The notes below the pieces were generated by a model. It was not told the DNA's origin. It did not search any database and saw only the letters and a program-made list of their open reading frames with translations. Source: an uncultured Porphyromonadaceae bacterium (GTDB lineage: Bacteria > Bacteroidota > Bacteroidia > Bacteroidales > Muribaculaceae). From it: DNA of 6,877 bases. Position 1 is the first letter of the stretch, and every line of letters begins with the position of its first letter. The stretch spans positions 1 to 6,877 of the forward strand of contig CAMWMW010000092.1 of NCBI GenBank assembly GCA_947175455.1, given 5' to 3'. The position numbers were made by a program, and so were the translations under genes. Shown here piece by piece: positions 6,760 through 6,877 of this stretch.

Positions 6760-6877
6760 ATGAAAAAAACGTTAGCATTACTGGTATTGGGTTGTTCCAC
6801 GGTTGCCGCGACGGCTGCCGTGGAGCAGCTCGTATCAAATCCCGCGAATCTGGGCAAATCGTCTCATTATGTGAATC
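6760..6877 (+). CDS. Exported protein, N-terminal fragment of unknown function
   Basis: The ATG at 6760 opens a frame that is still open at the window edge after 39 codons. The start reads MKKTLALLVLGCSTVAATAA followed by VEQLVSNPANLGKSSHYVN. The Lys-Lys plus hydrophobic core is a clear export signal. Cleavage by signal peptidase I after ATAA (residue 20) fits best. An alternative is a lipobox-like VLGC with Cys12, although the hydrophobic stretch before it is short for a lipoprotein. AT-rich sequence and a Bacteroides-type promoter precede the start, and no Shine-Dalgarno sequence is seen. The mature part is too short to recognise a family. Its position after a glycan-enzyme operon makes another carbohydrate-active or glycan-binding protein plausible, but that is only context. 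Confidence 0.7.
   Translation, partial: MKKTLALLVLGCSTVAATAAVEQLVSNPANLGKSSHYVN

Noticed and set aside
1..6877. CRISPR array, insertion sequence, tRNA or rRNA
   Set aside because: No regularly spaced repeats, transposase-like frames or terminal inverted repeats, and no recognisable tRNA or rRNA segments were seen.

Overview
The window looks like part of a glycan-degradation locus from a Bacteroidales bacterium, possibly a Muribaculaceae-like gut commensal. That inference rests on the secreted enzyme types (an alginate-lyase-like protein, a GH28-like beta-helix, a heparinase II/III-type lyase and a GH97 enzyme), on AT-rich start-codon contexts without Shine-Dalgarno sequences, and on a Bacteroides-type TAnnTTTG promoter element. 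The genus call is a guess. No SusC/SusD pair, regulator, tRNA, mobile element or CRISPR lies in the window, so only the enzyme part of a putative polysaccharide utilization locus (PUL) is visible.

Layout, all on the + strand: (1) 29-889, the C-terminal part of an alginate-lyase-fold protein (PF05426/PL38-like) that runs in from the left edge and has an in-frame TGA 10 bases into the window. (2) 891-2345, a complete secreted right-handed beta-helix protein related to GH28, one base downstream. (3) 2410-4686, a complete secreted heparinase II/III-type polysaccharide lyase, after a 64-base gap. (4) 4696-6588, a complete secreted GH97 enzyme, 9 bases further on. (5) 6589-6759, a 171-base AT-rich intergenic region with a hairpin, two sets of short direct repeats and a good Bacteroides-type promoter. 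(6) 6760-6877, the first 39 codons of another exported protein, cut by the right edge.

Genes 1-4 are closely spaced and probably form one operon, and the hairpin after gene 4 plausibly ends it. Functionally, two different lyase folds that cleave next to uronic acids would generate unsaturated oligosaccharides. The GH28-like beta-helix and the GH97 exo-enzyme would then trim other linkages in the periplasm or at the surface. This points to a branched, uronate-containing acidic polysaccharide as substrate. The exact glycan cannot be read from the sequence. The most interesting points are the non-canonical active sites of the GH97 and GH28-like enzymes, the in-frame stop in gene 1, and the repeat-rich promoter before the last gene.
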